A DNA stretch of 64,000 bases. It comes from Sinotaia quadrata. Lineage: Eukaryota > Mollusca > Gastropoda > Architaenioglossa > Viviparidae. The position numbers were made by a program, and so were the translations under genes. The stretch spans positions 13,458,975-13,522,974 of the forward strand of contig CM054183.1 of assembly GCA_028829895.1 (NCBI GenBank), written 5' to 3'. The notes beneath the pieces were generated by a model. It saw only the letters and a program-made list of their open reading frames with translations. It made no database searches and was not told the DNA's origin. Below, one piece after another: positions 1 to 22,262 of this stretch (the first letter of the stretch is position 1; every line of letters starts with the position of its first letter).

Positions 1-616
1 ACGCTTTATGATACGTCATATTTCTAACAACGCTCGCGACGGTGTGGGTATTTATGAAAGGGGTTCATGTGAATTTGTTTAACTTATTAAACCCTTAAAA
101 AAATAGAGGAAAAAATATATCGTCTCCTTCAAAGTTTCGTAAAGGCTTCAACATTTTTTGTTTTTTTAAATACCTATGTCGTGATTTTACTCTTAGCAAT
201 AGCAGTTACATCCATTTTGTTGTCTGTTGTCGAAAGTAGCGCAATGTAAATAACCAGGTGACGTGAGATGAATGGACAAAGCAAATGTGTTGAATCAAGC
301 TTTAAAATACATTTTCTTTTGTAAATTACCAGTAAAAGTTGCAACTATTTTAATTAACTGTGTGTTAAGGTGTCTTTCTAATGATTCTTATCAAATACAT
401 CAATACAAACAGAGTTATAAAAAGGTGTGGGGTGGGTAGGATGGAAGTTTTGGTGAGGTGTAGTTTGGGTGTTTTGCTTCTTTTCTTTCTTTTCTCTTTC
501 TCTCTCCCTCATCGACATCCTAGAAAATTATTTTTAAAAATTTAATTATGCATTCGTACTTTCAGTAACTTTTCCTAACGGTTATTATGCCTTATGCCAT
601 GCTGTCGTAGAACGCG

Positions 617-718
617 ATGGAATTTGAAACTGGTCTTGAAGGAAGCGGTTTGCAGTTCGATGACGTAACGCGTGACTGCGAAGATTTACTGCTTCGCTCT
701 TGCCACGATTTAGGTTAA
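617..718 (+). other. Short exon-like reading frame, 33 codons, unassigned
   Basis: An ATG at 617 opens 33 codons of mixed, acidic, protein-like composition (begins MEFETGLEGSG) in a locally GC-richer patch. An AG|GTTAAT donor-like site lies at 713-714, just before the stop at 716-718. The sequence does not match the N-terminus of any sulfotransferase I know and I recognise no domain. It could be a small first exon or 5'UTR reading frame, or chance. Confidence 0.15.
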
Positions 719-1568
719 TTGACTGGGGTTCGCTTGCTTCTGGAGTGCAGTCCCTTTCTTCAATCTATTCTCTTGTTTGATTTTTTTAAATTTAAATTTT
801 GCCATTACCTTACTGTACTTTTTTGACAGACCCGCTTCTTTTCAGAGCTGTCACCACCTGGAAGTGTTCAAATTTGATTCCTTTGTAATTATAGCTCACG
901 ATCGCACACATATATTGATGTATAAGTGTAATATTAATATGTGTATTATGTATATGATTTTACTGTGGTCAGTTACCATTATGTAACACACTGAAACGCC
1001 CATGCACGCACATACATGCACGCGCACATACACAGCGATAATTCATATAAAAAGAACAAATGGAAAGATAATTCTTGTATTCTCAAAACTCCTTAAAATC
1101 ATAAGAAAAGTACATATAGGTCTCAGTCTTTATTTATTTTTATTTTTTATCTATCTCTACCTCACTGTCTCCGCCCCTCTCCCTCCTTATAATCTCCCTT
1201 GACATCTTTCTTCAGCCATTACTTTTCATGTCTCTCTCACTCTTTCATAATGCACGCAGGCACCCCACCCACCCTTACCCCTAAACACACTTCACCTTCT
1301 CCCATGCTCTCTCTCTTTTCCCTCGCTTTCTCTCACTCTTCACACCCACACATACATAAGTCGTACCATAATTAATTTACATACTTTCTACGGTCTCTCT
1401 CTGCCTTCAGAACTTGTTTAAACTTGAAATGTCACAACAATGTGGAAATGAAATGAATTATCAAAGTGTGTGAGTCGATGTGAGTTTGTTACAATTTACC
1501 TACCTCGTGACAGCAAGAATTAGTTACGAAATATACAAGGGTCATATCGCTACTGAAATTATATTTAC

Positions 1569-1815
1569 TAAACTGATTCCTTTCTTTATTGTTTTTCTAT
1601 TGTACTGGATTTACTGTATTGATTCCCTACTGAACTGATTCCATTCTGCATTGCTTTCTGACTGAGTTGGTTCCCTTCTGTATTGGTTCCCTTCTGTATT
1701 GATTCCCTACTAAACTGATTCCCTCCTGAGTTGGTTCCTTTTTGTATTGATTCCCTACCTGTTGCATTCCCCGTTACACTGAATCCCTATCGTATCGTCC
1801 CCTACTGTTTTGACT
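1569..1815. repeat. Degenerate short tandem repeat, about 15-17 bp unit
   Basis: Variants of a unit close to GATTCCCTACTGAACT recur about fifteen times with frequent substitutions and small length changes. The high divergence suggests an old array. Confidence 0.6.
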
Positions 1816-1950
1816 CCCTGAATTTCAACGTCTACAACGTCTACTTTCTTTATGTGTTTGTTTTCTCATTGTGCCGCTGCTGTATAATTCTGTTAAGAAC
1901 AAGAAATTCAGTTAACAGCCGACTCTACCACAGTCGACAGTTTTCAAAGA

Positions 1951-2144
1951 AACGTGAAAGACATTATAATGTGTACATGATCATTGGTAGTCAACCATAT
2001 AACGTGAAAGATGTTATAATGTGAACACGATCATTGGTAGTTAACCATATAATGTGAAAGATGTCATAATGTGTACACGATCATTGGTAGTTAACCATAT
2101 AATGTGAAAGATGTCATAATGTGTACACGATCATTGGTAGTTAA
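1951..2144. repeat. 50-bp tandem repeat, four copies
   Basis: Units start at 1951, 2001, 2051 and 2101, exactly 50 bp apart, each beginning with AAYGTGAAAGA and containing ATCATTGGTAG. The last two copies are almost identical, so the array is recent compared with its neighbour at 1.6 kb. Confidence 0.9.
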
Positions 2145-3643
2145 TTAAACAATTCAAAGCAGTTTTAACTAACTCGATCTGGGAATCATATTGACTCAAA
2201 ACTTCTCAACTATCTGTCGGAGATATCATTCTGAGTCTGCTGACAGACAGGACTGAATTGTTTTTTCTACACCATGTGCACCAGCCCATCCATTATTAGA
2301 AAGGGGTGGGGGGGGGGGGTTGCGGCGGTGCTGAGAAATTAAGGGAAAAATAATACAAGGAAATAAAATTATACAGCAAGTTCTAGGAGAGAGTGGCTAG
2401 ACCGCATATCAAAGTAAATATACATTTTCTAGCAATTAATAAGGATTATATTTCGAATCGTTTTGTAATAGTAACTCTGCTGGACACTTATAGTACTGAA
2501 TTCAACACTTGTCTTTTGGCTTTTTAATTCTCTCACTCGCAAACACGCATCATGCCCACACACCCACACACCAAGACAATTTTTGTTTTGGTACATTTTT
2601 TTTTTATATAGAGTGGTGGTTCACGGAAAGACATTTCCTAAAAGTTTAAAAGGTGTCTAGGAAAATTAAACGAGCTGAAACTGCTATGTTATGGTGTTTG
2701 AGTACAACCAGACCTTGAACAAAATTAATTCTCTCTCCCCACACCTCTTTTTCTTTTTTGTTTTGTTTTGGTGTTTGTGTTTAAGCGAAATCACCGCGAC
2801 TATAACATCAACATTTACGCCTATTCAGAGGAAAATGTAAGCCTGCCTTATTTCATATGGGATATTTTATTTTCTTTCCACCTATTTCTTTTTATAATTT
2901 CTCCTTCGCAGCAGCTGTACTGAAGTTTAGACGGGTCTCATTGCCAGGATTCGAGGGTGGAATAAGGAAGCAATGACTGTTAGCTAAAAGACTTGATAAC
3001 TGGACAAAAATGAGGTGAATTCGAGGTTAAGAAACGAAACGAACCTAGCAGCGAGGGTACGGAAAGCCATTAAACTGCAACATTTTGACAATCTGAATGT
3101 GTTACCGTGCACTCTTAATTGTAACGTTAACACGTCCAAACGCATTCGTTTCTTTTCCAACTAACTCGAGGCTAGCCATCTTGTGTTCCAGCTTTACCTT
3201 TAAAATAATATTGTTGATGAGATGTGTGAATTGATAAGTAAGTATTTTACATTTTCCAAAAATTTAACTTGCTTTGTGCGTGCTTTTGCGTGCGACTGTG
3301 TATGTATGTGTGTGTGAACATGTATGTATGCGTGCGTGTGTGAAGCTTTCTTGGCGTGGTTTATTCTGTTTATTTTGGAAATTCTCAAATAGTCTGGCAT
3401 TCTGCCCAAGACATTTGCGCTTTTAATTATCTCGCAGTCATTCTGGCTGTCGTTTTTAACAAGCCATCCCTTTCCGTCTTCTCCTGCATGCACCTACTCC
3501 ATCCCGCCCCCAAACCCCACCCTGCTACTGCCATTAACATTCAAAACTCACTCACTTTTGCTCAGGGTTCGTGTTCAGGATTCTGTTTTGTATAGATGTT
3601 TCTATTTTTTTTACTTTCTTGCATACTGTGTTCTTACGAGTGC

Positions 3644-3837
3644 TTTGTTTGTCTCTCTTTTAGTTAAAGTTATCGCTGGATGACAAATACATTCTATTGT
3701 TTGTTTGTCTCCGTTTTAGTGAAAGTTATCGCTCGATGACAGATAAATTATATTGCTTGTTTGTCTCCCTTTTAATTAAAGTTATCGCTGGGTGACAAAT
3801 AAATTTTATTGTTTGTTTGTCTCCCTTTTCTGTCCAG
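3644..3837 (+). repeat. 56-bp tandem repeat that includes a splice-acceptor tract
   Basis: The motif TTTGTTTGTCT recurs at 3644, 3700, 3756 (one change) and 3812, exactly 56 bp apart. The last unit runs directly into the pyrimidine tract and AG (3836-3837) of the sulfotransferase exon at 3838. Units 1 and 2 each contain an acceptor-like CTYTTTTAG or CCGTTTTAG, with the AG at 3662-3663 and 3718-3719. The array is therefore a tandem duplication of a pyrimidine-rich intron end. Confidence 0.85.
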
Positions 3838-12505
<8,668 letters not shown>

Positions 12506-13660
12506 CGTTTTTTTGCATGGTTACTGTTTCCTAGCAACATAACATGTATTGTGTTAACCCTTACTCCTAGTATTACCTAGACTCGTATTATCTGCCCCTT
12601 GCTCAAAAAAAACATGCGCAGGTGATGATCAAGTGAAGGCGCTTGGCTAGAACTGGTTCTTGGCACTTATCCTCGCTTGACCTTCACCCTGGTTTTTTTT
12701 TTGGTGGTGTATGTGTGTGTGTATATGTATACGTGTCTAAAGTTGTTTGATCTTTAGTTTCGGACGTGTTACGACGTCTGGTCATGGAGGAAAACCGACT
12801 GACAAATTTGCGTTTGCAAAAATATTTTTGTGCTGTTGTTTTTGTTTTTTTTCATAACTAATACTATTGCGGAAATTCAACAAGGTAATAGAGGTTGTAC
12901 TACAATCCGCCTGCCTTGGAACAAGGAACGGGGGTCTCTTTGAGAATGTTTGATGTAATCTGGTTACGATGAATTGGGCAAGTGTAAACTCTGCTTTGTG
13001 CGGAATTCACGCTTGTACAGTCTGTTGGACACAACTGCCGTCTTTCGATTGAAAGGAGACCTATTGTGATAGATTGTAAAAAAAAAAAAAAAAAAATTCG
13101 CTGCCGAGTGATATCTCCGCATTGTGTGAGACAGCTGATGGATTTGGTAATTCGGTGGGTTGATTTCTGTTGGATATTGCCTGATGTCCTCGCATCAGAT
13201 TGATCCGCGCATCTTCAAGCATAAAACTACGCATTTATTTTTTTTTTAATTTTTATTATTATTATTTTTATTTTTAACAGAGAGCGTAATTATTAATTTT
13301 GAGCCCCGGTTGTTCAAAACTGTTTATGGTTGTGCGTTAAAAGAGAAAGGAAGAGTATGCGTGTGTGTGACGTCACTGACGGAGTCCACGCGTCAGTCGT
13401 ACTTCGTGCAAATCGGGGCGTTTGGGTAGAGATGTGTATTTATTACACGAACGTGACTTTTAAAAGTGCAGCCTAAGGGTTACTTGCTCCTTGGTTCCTG
13501 CAGTTTTCCGCGTCTAATTCGGGTATATTTGTTGTTATTGTTCGTATATTTTTTTCCTTTGTTTATGTTAAAGCTCCGTCAAAAAACAAAAAAAATTAAA
13601 TTTCAAGTTCGGTCAGTTCATATCCGGGTGTTTTGGAATAAAGTAACGACAGTTTTCTTT
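12506..13660 (+). other. Probable 3'UTR and downstream flank of the sulfotransferase gene
   Basis: Sequence following the TAG at 12503-12505. It contains a genomic A run near 13078-13097. The first well-formed AATAAA I noted is at 13637-13642. The extent of the UTR is inferred. Confidence 0.3.
13637..13642 (+). terminator. Candidate polyadenylation signal AATAAA
   Basis: A canonical hexamer followed by T-rich DNA (13655-13680), 1.1 kb after the sulfotransferase stop. It is plausible only by position. Confidence 0.3.
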
Positions 13661-16089
13661 CTTTATTCTTTCTTTTTATAATGCTGTCTCACCGTATAAA
13701 GTGTTCGTCATACACTAAAGTGTCTGAAGGCAGAACTGGCAACTTGAAAGAGGAAAGCAAGAGAGGGATAAGAAAACATGCACAGCTATGGGTGTCTTTT
13801 CTAGAGTCTATAAATCATTTGAACTGTTTTATGATGGGTCGAAAATACAGCCATTTTGTGGAAACGGCAGGGATAATTTGATAACTGGTGCATCCCGAGA
13901 TTTCTTTTAATGGTCTCTATTCAGTAAAATACTGATGTGCAGTAGTTGCTGCTTTGTGCAATCATAGTATTATTAAGTCAGGGAATTAACTGCCCGTGTC
14001 CGTCTTTAAGTGACTATTCTCTTGCATTTTCATTTAATATTTTATTTCATTTGCGTGTGTGCGTTTTACATGGGATACATTTAATTCTCTCCTCAGATTT
14101 GGATTACATCCTTTGAGAGTAGTTTATTTAGAAAATGATTCTGTATGACCGGAAGTGAATGCTTTGGTACCTAGTTGTGAATAAACCGAATGTCTGCATA
14201 TTTATGTACGCTAGTTTGTGTGCATAAGAATTAGTGTGTGAGCTCAAGTGTTTACTATCAATGTTGGTGCATAAAAGAAAAAAGACACAAAAACACACAC
14301 GCACGCACACACCCACTCACACATGAACGCACACAAAGCATGAAGGAGCATTAATCAAGCCGTGTTTGTATTAAAAAGTATAAAGGGACATTATTCAAGC
14401 CATTTTTTTGTATTATATGTACTCTTTTATTGTTGGTATGCGTATACTCAGAGCAGAGGCAAATGAAGCGGGAAGTGAGTAATCCATATTTCCTCACAAG
14501 TAATCCACAGATCTACACAAAGGGCAAGGGATAAATCACAGGTCACGTGGGTATTTTTTTGACCTGCTTTTCTTCCAACTGAATTCAGGAATTCATTGTA
14601 CATCTGAGACAGAGGACTATCTTATTAGTCAGTGAATCATTATGTTCTGTTATATTATTGAGAAGTGCTTATTTTTAGGGTGATTGACAAACAGAAAAAA
14701 ATATATTAGTCTTAAATTGATTACAAAAATTTTCCTTTTTTAAATCTTCGTTCATATATATCTGATAAATTTTAAACTATATAAACTTTAATTTTAACGA
14801 ATGCCAGTTTTTACTGTATTAATTTATTAATAGTTCTGCTTCTTAATGTTCCGCCGTATACTGTAATAAATAGTAAATTTTAATGTTTTACTTTCCTTTG
14901 CGTCAAAATTGGGACATTTTGCATCATAACCATGCCTTTATAAATCTATTCAGTTTTCCATTATTATCACTTATTGCTTGATAATAGTTGACCTGCGGTG
15001 GTTTTGTTTGCCAAGTTAAAATAAAACTCCACGAATATATGCTGGATTCGGACTCATCAGTACTGAAAAAAGGGAGTTACTAATATAGTTACTTTTCTTT
15101 TTAAAATAAAATTTCAAAACCACGCACAGAGACTTACATATATTTCTCAGTCACATGTGGAACTCACTTCTTTCTTCATTAGCTTCTGCGCAAACGCATG
15201 CCTTGTCAAATTTACGAGGAACACAAATTAGTGAAATGATACTTTTTCAGATGTGTTCTGATAACTTACAGTCAGTATTCGATCTTCTGTTTTTGCGCGT
15301 GCCAATGACGTGAACATAACTGGCGTGATAACAAGCGCCATCACGCTGTACGGTGACCGTCATCTGCAAGCGGCCGCGCACTCCTACACGAAAAGAATAA
15401 ACGCTGTTATTTATATGACTGTATATTATTATATGAATGTATATTTGTCTGTAGATTGTTATTGTTGCATGTATGCACTTAAATTTACTTTGTAAGAAAT
15501 AAAAAAGAATCAATCACTCATATTTAGATGTTTTCATTTATTATTCTTTTATTTATTTTGTGAAACAAAAATTGATTTATTGTTGTTAGTTTGTCTAATT
15601 TCAATAAGCCAGATAATTTTTTTTTCGGGTGGGCGATTCACGCCCATTATCACTTTACGATATTAAGAGCCAAGGGAGGTGTTTATTTTCTGGTCAGCAG
15701 AGAGTGAAGATTTCAATCGTGTTGGGATGGAGTAAATTTTCCGTCTTTTTCGATTTTTATCTGCTTTAGGATCTTTCTTGTGTTCGTTCGGCTGGCAGCA
15801 GAAGGCACGCGACGGAAGAGACACTAAACTCACCAACTCGAGTTAAAGGATTGGTTAAGGATCAACTGTTTAAGCTTTTCACCCTGGGTAGGAGGAATCG
15901 ACTCCCTTTGTGCACTATCGTTTGTCCAGCATCTTTTAATTTCGCAACCACTTTGATCAGTTGCACTAAATTTTAATTACATCTCTACTGCTCACAAGAA
16001 AGTAGACTTGTGAACTAATTAATGTTGCTTCCAAAAACATTTGTTTTCAAGATGATTTTTAAAAGACTCAATTCCAGGATGGAGGAAAT

Positions 16090-16129
<40 letters not shown>

Positions 16130-17038
16130 TTTCCTGGATGAAGTCAAAGTTCATGTTTGACGCGCACAGTTAAAGTAGCTTTGTTTCCATGATCTTTCGT
16201 ATCTTTAGATTTTCTTTGTTCTTTTACACAATACCGCCAGTTTTTAATTATTTCGTTTGTTAAAGATTATTTTTTATTTTATTGTTCAAACTAAAATATG
16301 TTTCTTATTGTTCGATAATAAGAAAAAATAGTGTCTTCAGCAGAAGCCGAAAGTGTTCTAACTAATTTTTCATAAAATTTTTATAAATTAAAAATAAGAT
16401 ATCGGCACCCAACATGCTACCAGATTATTTGTTTCAACTAAATTGAGTTCTAAATGAATCGTTTCAGAACTGGAACACGATAAATGGTTGCTATTTTCTG
16501 TATCCGAGTATATTAAATAATTGCTATTATATATTTTAAAAAAACTATTTTTCATAAACATTGATTTAAAACAGTCTGTAGATGAACTTTAAATGTTAGT
16601 AATCCATGAACTATCAATTATTCGACAGTTCGAGAGCACTTTTTTTTTTTGAGTGAGGTGATAGCTTCAACCTTTTATATTCCCAGCGTAAAAATCGATT
16701 TTGATTTTAACAATGTTCATTACAAAACAAATCAAGAAATTTCAAGAATTTCTGTCTAAGCAAATTTGGTTGCAAGAATCATACCGAAAATAGTTATGTT
16801 TGTGGAGGAAGTTTTGTTTACTTTTAAATCAGTTCATGTCATTAATCAACACGAGGTCACGACCTATTTTCTTTAGTGAGTTTAGTCCCATGTAGAAAAA
16901 GAGAATCAGAGTGTGACCTAATTGTTAGTTTTATCTGTTTAATTCCGTGCTCAATCGCTCTGCTTTCTTTATGGATAAATAACTATTCAATGCGCATTAT
17001 TATTATTACTAAGCGAGAACACTGGTACCCAGAATTAA
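13661..17038. other. Gene-poor stretch, nothing assignable
   Basis: AT-rich DNA with a 35-base A run at 16092-16126 that could be the tail of a retroposed copy. A GC-richer 100-bp patch near 15.30-15.41 kb has an open frame but no recognisable protein. Confidence 0.4.
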
Positions 17039-17445
17039 CGTCAAGAAATACAATGACGAGTTTATTACGATCTTAAACGACGTAAAGAAATACAATGACG
17101 AGTTTATTACGATCTTAAACGACGTAAAGAAATACAGTGACGAGCTTATTACCATCTTAAACGACGTAAAGAAATACAGTGACGAGCTTATTACCATCTT
17201 AAACGACGTAAAGAAATACAGTGACGAGATTATTACCATCTTAAACGACGTAAAGAAATAGTGACGAGCTTATTACCATCTTAAACGACGTAAAGAAATA
17301 CAGTGACGAGCTTATTACCATCTTAAACGACGTAAAGAAATAGTGACGAGCTTATTACCATCTTAAACGACGTAAAGAAATACAGTGACGAGATTATTAC
17401 CATCTTAAACGACGTAAAGAAATACAGTTCAGAACTTATTACAAT
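17039..17445. repeat. 42-bp tandem repeat, about ten units
   Basis: The unit runs from GACGTAAAGAAATACAGTGA to ATCTTAAAC. Two units carry the same 2-base deletion (AAATAG instead of AAATACAG), making them 40 bp, so a variant unit has spread within the array. Units abut with no spacers, so it is not a CRISPR array. Confidence 0.93.
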
Positions 17446-18167
17446 CCTAAATGAGTTTTGCTACGTATAACAACGTGGCATGATGCTTTGGTCTGAATTA
17501 GGTCTGACACACGTGATTTCTCGCGTGCGTGCGTGCGCCATTCTCTCTCTCTCCCCCCCCTCCCTCTCTCTCTGTTATTTTTGGCAAAATGTTAAGGTTA
17601 CAAAACAGTGAGGTACTTTACGTCTCTGTTAATGTAAAAATAAAAGGAGTAAAATTAACATTTTTATTCTAGTCTTATTTTCTAGTATTATATAATACAT
17701 TGTTCTTCATGAAAAACCGGGAAAGACTTCGTCACAGGGAGTAAAATAAAACTTTATAAATATTCTGGTGTCATCACTGCATTAGACCCTGTACAGCACG
17801 CAGGGAGCTCTTCCCACTCTCAACTGCCACATAGGGATTACCTCCTGTGTTCACACTAAGTGCAGGGATTACCCCTCCATGCTCACACTAACACTAATGG
17901 TTTTTTTCTCGTTGGCACTTCCAGAGGATGCAGGAAGTCTTTTATCTGGGATATTATCAGCTTTGGTGGTCCCCTGGAGGGTCTTCCTCTCCTCACTTGT
18001 TTCTGGAGAGGGCTAACATTAATGTCCGGCTAGCTGCCCTTTAAGTGCGTTCCGTTGAACGACACGCTTGCTTGTCTCCAACATTCCTCCCACCACCTTG
18101 CACCCCTTCATGCATACCTGCAGGCGGTTCAAACCTACCAGTTCCCCTTTCACCTAACACTTCACGC

Positions 18168-18402
18168 CGGTCTCTTACTGATCTCCCCTGTATCCAGGTA
18201 GATGCCTGCAAGCATCCTTGCCTATCGGTCTCTTACTGATCTCACCTGTATCCAGGTAGATGCCTGCAAACGTCCTTGCCTATCGGTCTCTTACTGATCT
18301 CAGCTGTATCCAGGTAGATGCCTGCAAGCGTCCTTGCCTACCGGTCTCTTACTGATCTCACCTGTATCCAGGTAGATGCCCGCAAGCGTCCTTGCCTATC
18401 AG
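18168..18402. repeat. 58-bp tandem repeat, four copies
   Basis: CGGTCTCTTACTGATCTC begins at 18168, 18226, 18284 and 18342, exactly 58 bp apart; each unit contains CTGTATCCAGGTAGATGCC. Copies differ by a few substitutions. Confidence 0.92.
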
Positions 18403-18754
18403 TCCGTCCTTACCAGTTTCAATAGATACCATTCCCGCACTTCTGATTCTGGTGCGATCTCCTAACACCATTATTTAGACTGGTCTATCTAGAAAGGTGG
18501 GACCATCGTTGTGTCCTTTCATCTGATCTCCACAGTCGCACGTTACGTCATGGGAACCAGTCAGTTTCTAGACTCTAGACAGTCTAGAGCAATGACCTTG
18601 GAGCACTACAAATAGCGTGTAACTACGACTAAGTTCATCCCAAACGATCGTTTTAATAGCTAGGTTAATGTAATGTGTCTAAAAGTAAAGATGATAAAAT
18701 AATTATAATTCTTAAATAATTTAAAAAACGTGAGTGGAAATTGCTCCTTTACAC

Positions 18755-18865
18755 TTATCATCTTCACACTGCAAGAAGGGAATACTTATCATGTCCACAC
18801 TGCATAAAGGAATACTAATCATGTTCACACTGCACAAAGCAAATACTTACCATGTTCACTAAATG
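18755..18865. repeat. Short 32-bp tandem repeat, about three and a half copies
   Basis: Diverged copies of ATACTTATCATGTTCACACT followed by GCAYAAAG occur in a row. Confidence 0.7.
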
Positions 18866-20210
18866 CATTCACTTATTTTTTTTAAATACACATATCTATA
18901 AATGAAACTACAAATCTACAGGGTCGGAACGCTTCTCAAAATTTCAATCAGTAAACTTAATCACTGTGCGAAATTAGCTTTGGCTGAAGGCGCATCCTAT
19001 AAGACAACTGTCGGCACAGTTATGTCCCCTAGTGGAGATAACTGTCCTGGAAACCACAATAGGGCTAAGAACGTATAGAGTAATAAATATAAAGCCCTTT
19101 GTATGGTCTAATCGTACATGACATTTGAGAATGATAACTTTGTTAAACTTTCTGCATGCTATAAACATTTGAGTAATTTAGAATTAAAGCAACAACAAAC
19201 GCCGTTCTTTTCTTTTACAAATTTACGATAATTTGAAATAAAACTTTAAGAATAAAGTACTAGATGACACGATGGCAATGTCTCGTCTCTTAGATTAAGG
19301 CAAGAAATTTTCTCAAAGGGTTGTAGCACATCTAAAGGGACCTTAATACACAAAGTTAAAACACAAGGGTCATAGAATATATACACACATTATAAATACA
19401 ATACGTACCTATGAAAGACAAAGATTACAATTAATACTATTGACTACACTACCAAAGTAACAGGCATAGAAGACGAGTTATGTATTTAATAAATTCACTG
19501 AAAGCTCAGTAATACATATCATAAGAAATTTAGCTAAATTTATAATTAAAACTTTACAAACTTAAACGAATCGAGGTATTATTAAATGAACCGAACAAGC
19601 TGTGAATTCAATCATTAAAAGCGATCAGTGAAATTTATGGCACTATATATAGGGGATGCGGGGTGGGCGTGGCTTATGCACAGTGCAGGACAGTGGGCCA
19701 TAAATTGACATGACCTTTGTGCACTGCGGACATTCACACTATGCATTGGATATCCAGTGGCACACACAGTAAGGGCAGAACCGTTCAAGTGAAATTTAAA
19801 AAAGAATATTTATCCTGTACCTTCGGGGGTGGGTGGGCGGGGGGGTTTGATTATTCGCACTTTGCCATCAGCTCTTCATGATCGCACTGGAGTTGGAAAC
19901 TTTGTCAATATATGAAAAGAATTTGGTTTCGACAAAAATTTGTAGTTAGCAGTCTATAGTTGAATATTACTCTAATGTAATAATGTGTCAAATCGACACA
20001 AAATTTCAATCTAGTTTTAAAATTAAAAAATGGCATACTAACATGACATTTTGATTTTTTTAAAGGAAACCTCCATGTCTTTGGCATCCTGGGTTATGGT
20101 TCTTACCTGGCGATAATTAAAAAAAAAAGTACTATAAAATAATTTAAAATAAAGCAACATATTCTGAAAATGACATTTACGCAAGTGAAGTAATGGGCTT
20201 ATCTAGTGTT
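18866..20210. other. Non-coding stretch, nothing assignable
   Basis: AT-rich DNA with a short GC-richer patch (about 19.65-19.86 kb, including a GGGTGGGCGGGGGGG-like run). No exon or transposon end was recognised. Confidence 0.4.
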
Positions 20211-20313
<103 letters not shown>

Positions 20314-21918
20314 GTAAGTTTAACTTGAAGATGAAAGATTGCAGAATGACTCTTGGCAGAACCATATAATCACATGGCTATTACCACGCCAAGGCAGTAA
20401 TACGTTAAAAGTGAAAGTGTTTATAGGTGTACTAAACTAAAAGCAATTGCTGATGTCGACATTTTGGCAGAATACACACCTGCTGAACTGCTGGTAATTA
20501 AGCATAACCAGAAATAAGTAAATTTGAAAAGATAGAAAATTCAAAACTTGGTTTCAGACAGACCGCCAAAGTGGAGACTATAGACATCTCAAACCATGAA
20601 GCTGGATAAAATTTGTTTGCAAAGACTATAAAGAGGCACTGTGACAATCTAGAGTGACAAATAACATAAGGGTTTCATTATTAATTAAACTTTTTTTCTA
20701 ATTAGTTAATATAATGTTAAATTTGTATAAGATCTTCCCTTCCATGACTGGTTTTGATGAAGTACAAGTATGATAAAAAAAAAAATGTTAGAGTGTTAGT
20801 TGCTTGGACAAGCATTTGCGGTAGTTCTGTCTGAGAAGGTTTGCCAATTATGCAATTGAGTCTTCCTAGTGTAGCAGGCAGTTGATTTGTAAGGGCACCT
20901 AGGTATGTATGGGTAGTTGTGTTCTGTCTATGGATGTCTTTGAATTCAAGACCTTGCACTTATACCAACCTAACATTTTTTGTGAATAACGGAACACTTT
21001 GGCCCTATATTAACCAGTATTACCGAAATTAACCATTGGTAACTGCTAAAGTAAAGAGAGCAAGATCGAACTTCATAAATATTTCGGTTTCAAAATCACT
21101 CTTCAAATTTCCGTCATCATGAAAAGATGCAGTTTTAAGAGGCCCATTTTGAAGTGCAAGAGTTAAATCTGGTATCTGTGAGTAAACTCAGAGTTGTAAA
21201 TTTCAGACTGGTAAATTTTCATGAATTCCTTTTCAGTTAATAATTAATGTATTTTATTCCATATGTAAAAGTTGTAAAAATATATATTTATAATTGTGTG
21301 TGATATTTTGCAACCTTTCAAGAGTATTTTCACTTTTTTGATTTTCATACTTTTGAATCAGTAGAGAGCACTGTGTAATTTGTTATAAAAATATTTTGAA
21401 AGTAACATTGATGACGTAATGTTAATCAGCCAAGGCTGAGAACTGCGTAAATGAATTTTGTAAATAAATCTGATGAGCTGTTTATCTGGGAGCGATAAAC
21501 AGTGCAAGATCAGTATGATGCTTAAGAAATAGCACTCTTGTTCCAGGGAAAAATTGGCAGCGCCCTCTTCTTTGCTGTTGACTGTGGCCTTGCTTAGCTT
21601 TTCAGTTCCAAGAAGAATACTTTAGTTATTTGGCTGTCAAACTTATTGATTTTTATTTTATTTTATATGTTATGAACTTCCATATTTTATATTTGATTCA
21701 AATCTATATGTTGTGTAGCATGTGTGATAATTTATATTGTTAACATAAATTTTTATTTCTTTTATTGTTCATCTACTACCTCTTTCTTGTATATTCAGAA
21801 GAAAAAATGCTTCATGGTGATGGTGGTATCATATTATGGTGAAGAATTTGGACAGAAAATAGAACCTTTAAATGTGGACGTTTACGCCAGGAGTAAATGG
21901 GGATGTCATGCCGGCTAT
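20314..21918. other. Non-coding stretch, nothing assignable
   Basis: AT-rich DNA with no recognised exon, array or element end. Confidence 0.4.
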
Positions 21919-22040
21919 CGCTCTTTGATGCACACAGACCAACGCTCTTTGACGCACACAGACCAACGCTCTTTGACGCACACAGACCATCGCTCTGACG
22001 CACACAGACCAACGCTCTTTGACGCACACAGAACAACGCA
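21919..22040. repeat. 24-bp tandem repeat, five copies
   Basis: Units of CGCTCTTTGACGCACACAGA plus CCAA; one copy is shortened. The 24-bp period keeps frames open on both strands (81 and 113 codons), which are by-products. Confidence 0.9.
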
Positions 22041-22167
22041 AAGCTCACAGCCGGCACACGCTTAGCTGACCCGGGTTATGAGAACCACCACTCCGCTAGT
22101 CAGTGTATCAACAATCGCAGCCTGACAAGTCCAAAGTGACAAAATATACACAAACTTCTTTTCAGCC

Positions 22168-22262
22168 ACATCGTGAGCACAAAGCCTAATCGTGAGCACA
22201 AAGCCCAATAGTGAGCACAAAGCCTAATCGTGAGCACAAAGCCTAATAGTCAATCCTAATGT
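22168..22262. repeat. 19-20 bp tandem repeat, about five copies
   Basis: Units of CGTGAGCACAAAGCCTAAT and variants sit 130 bp from the preceding 24-bp array but are unrelated to it in sequence. Confidence 0.88.

Larger units (their letters stand above)
1..3643. other. Repeat-bearing non-coding DNA upstream of the first visible sulfotransferase exon
   Basis: No exon of a recognised family was found here. The sulfotransferase PAPS-loop exon (family pattern PKSGTxW) is not visible on either strand, so the 5' exons of that gene probably lie before base 1 and this stretch is probably intronic. Visible content is a degenerate array near 1.57-1.82 kb, a clean 50-bp array near 1.95-2.14 kb, a short G run near 2310, and CA/TC-rich patches near 1.0-1.35 kb. 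Reading frames of 60-97 codons here have low-complexity or TG/CA-driven translations. Confidence 0.5.

Noticed and set aside
15247..15513. 88-codon - and 61-codon + frames near 15.3 kb in a GC-richer patch
   Set aside because: No recognisable protein, no consistent splice sites, and the two frames are complementary readings of one patch.
16092..16126. 35-base A run as the tail of a processed pseudogene
   Set aside because: No coding homology upstream and no clear flanking target duplication.
17039..17445. Regular 42-bp repeats considered as a CRISPR array
   Set aside because: Units abut with no unique spacers, there are no cas genes, and the DNA is eukaryotic.
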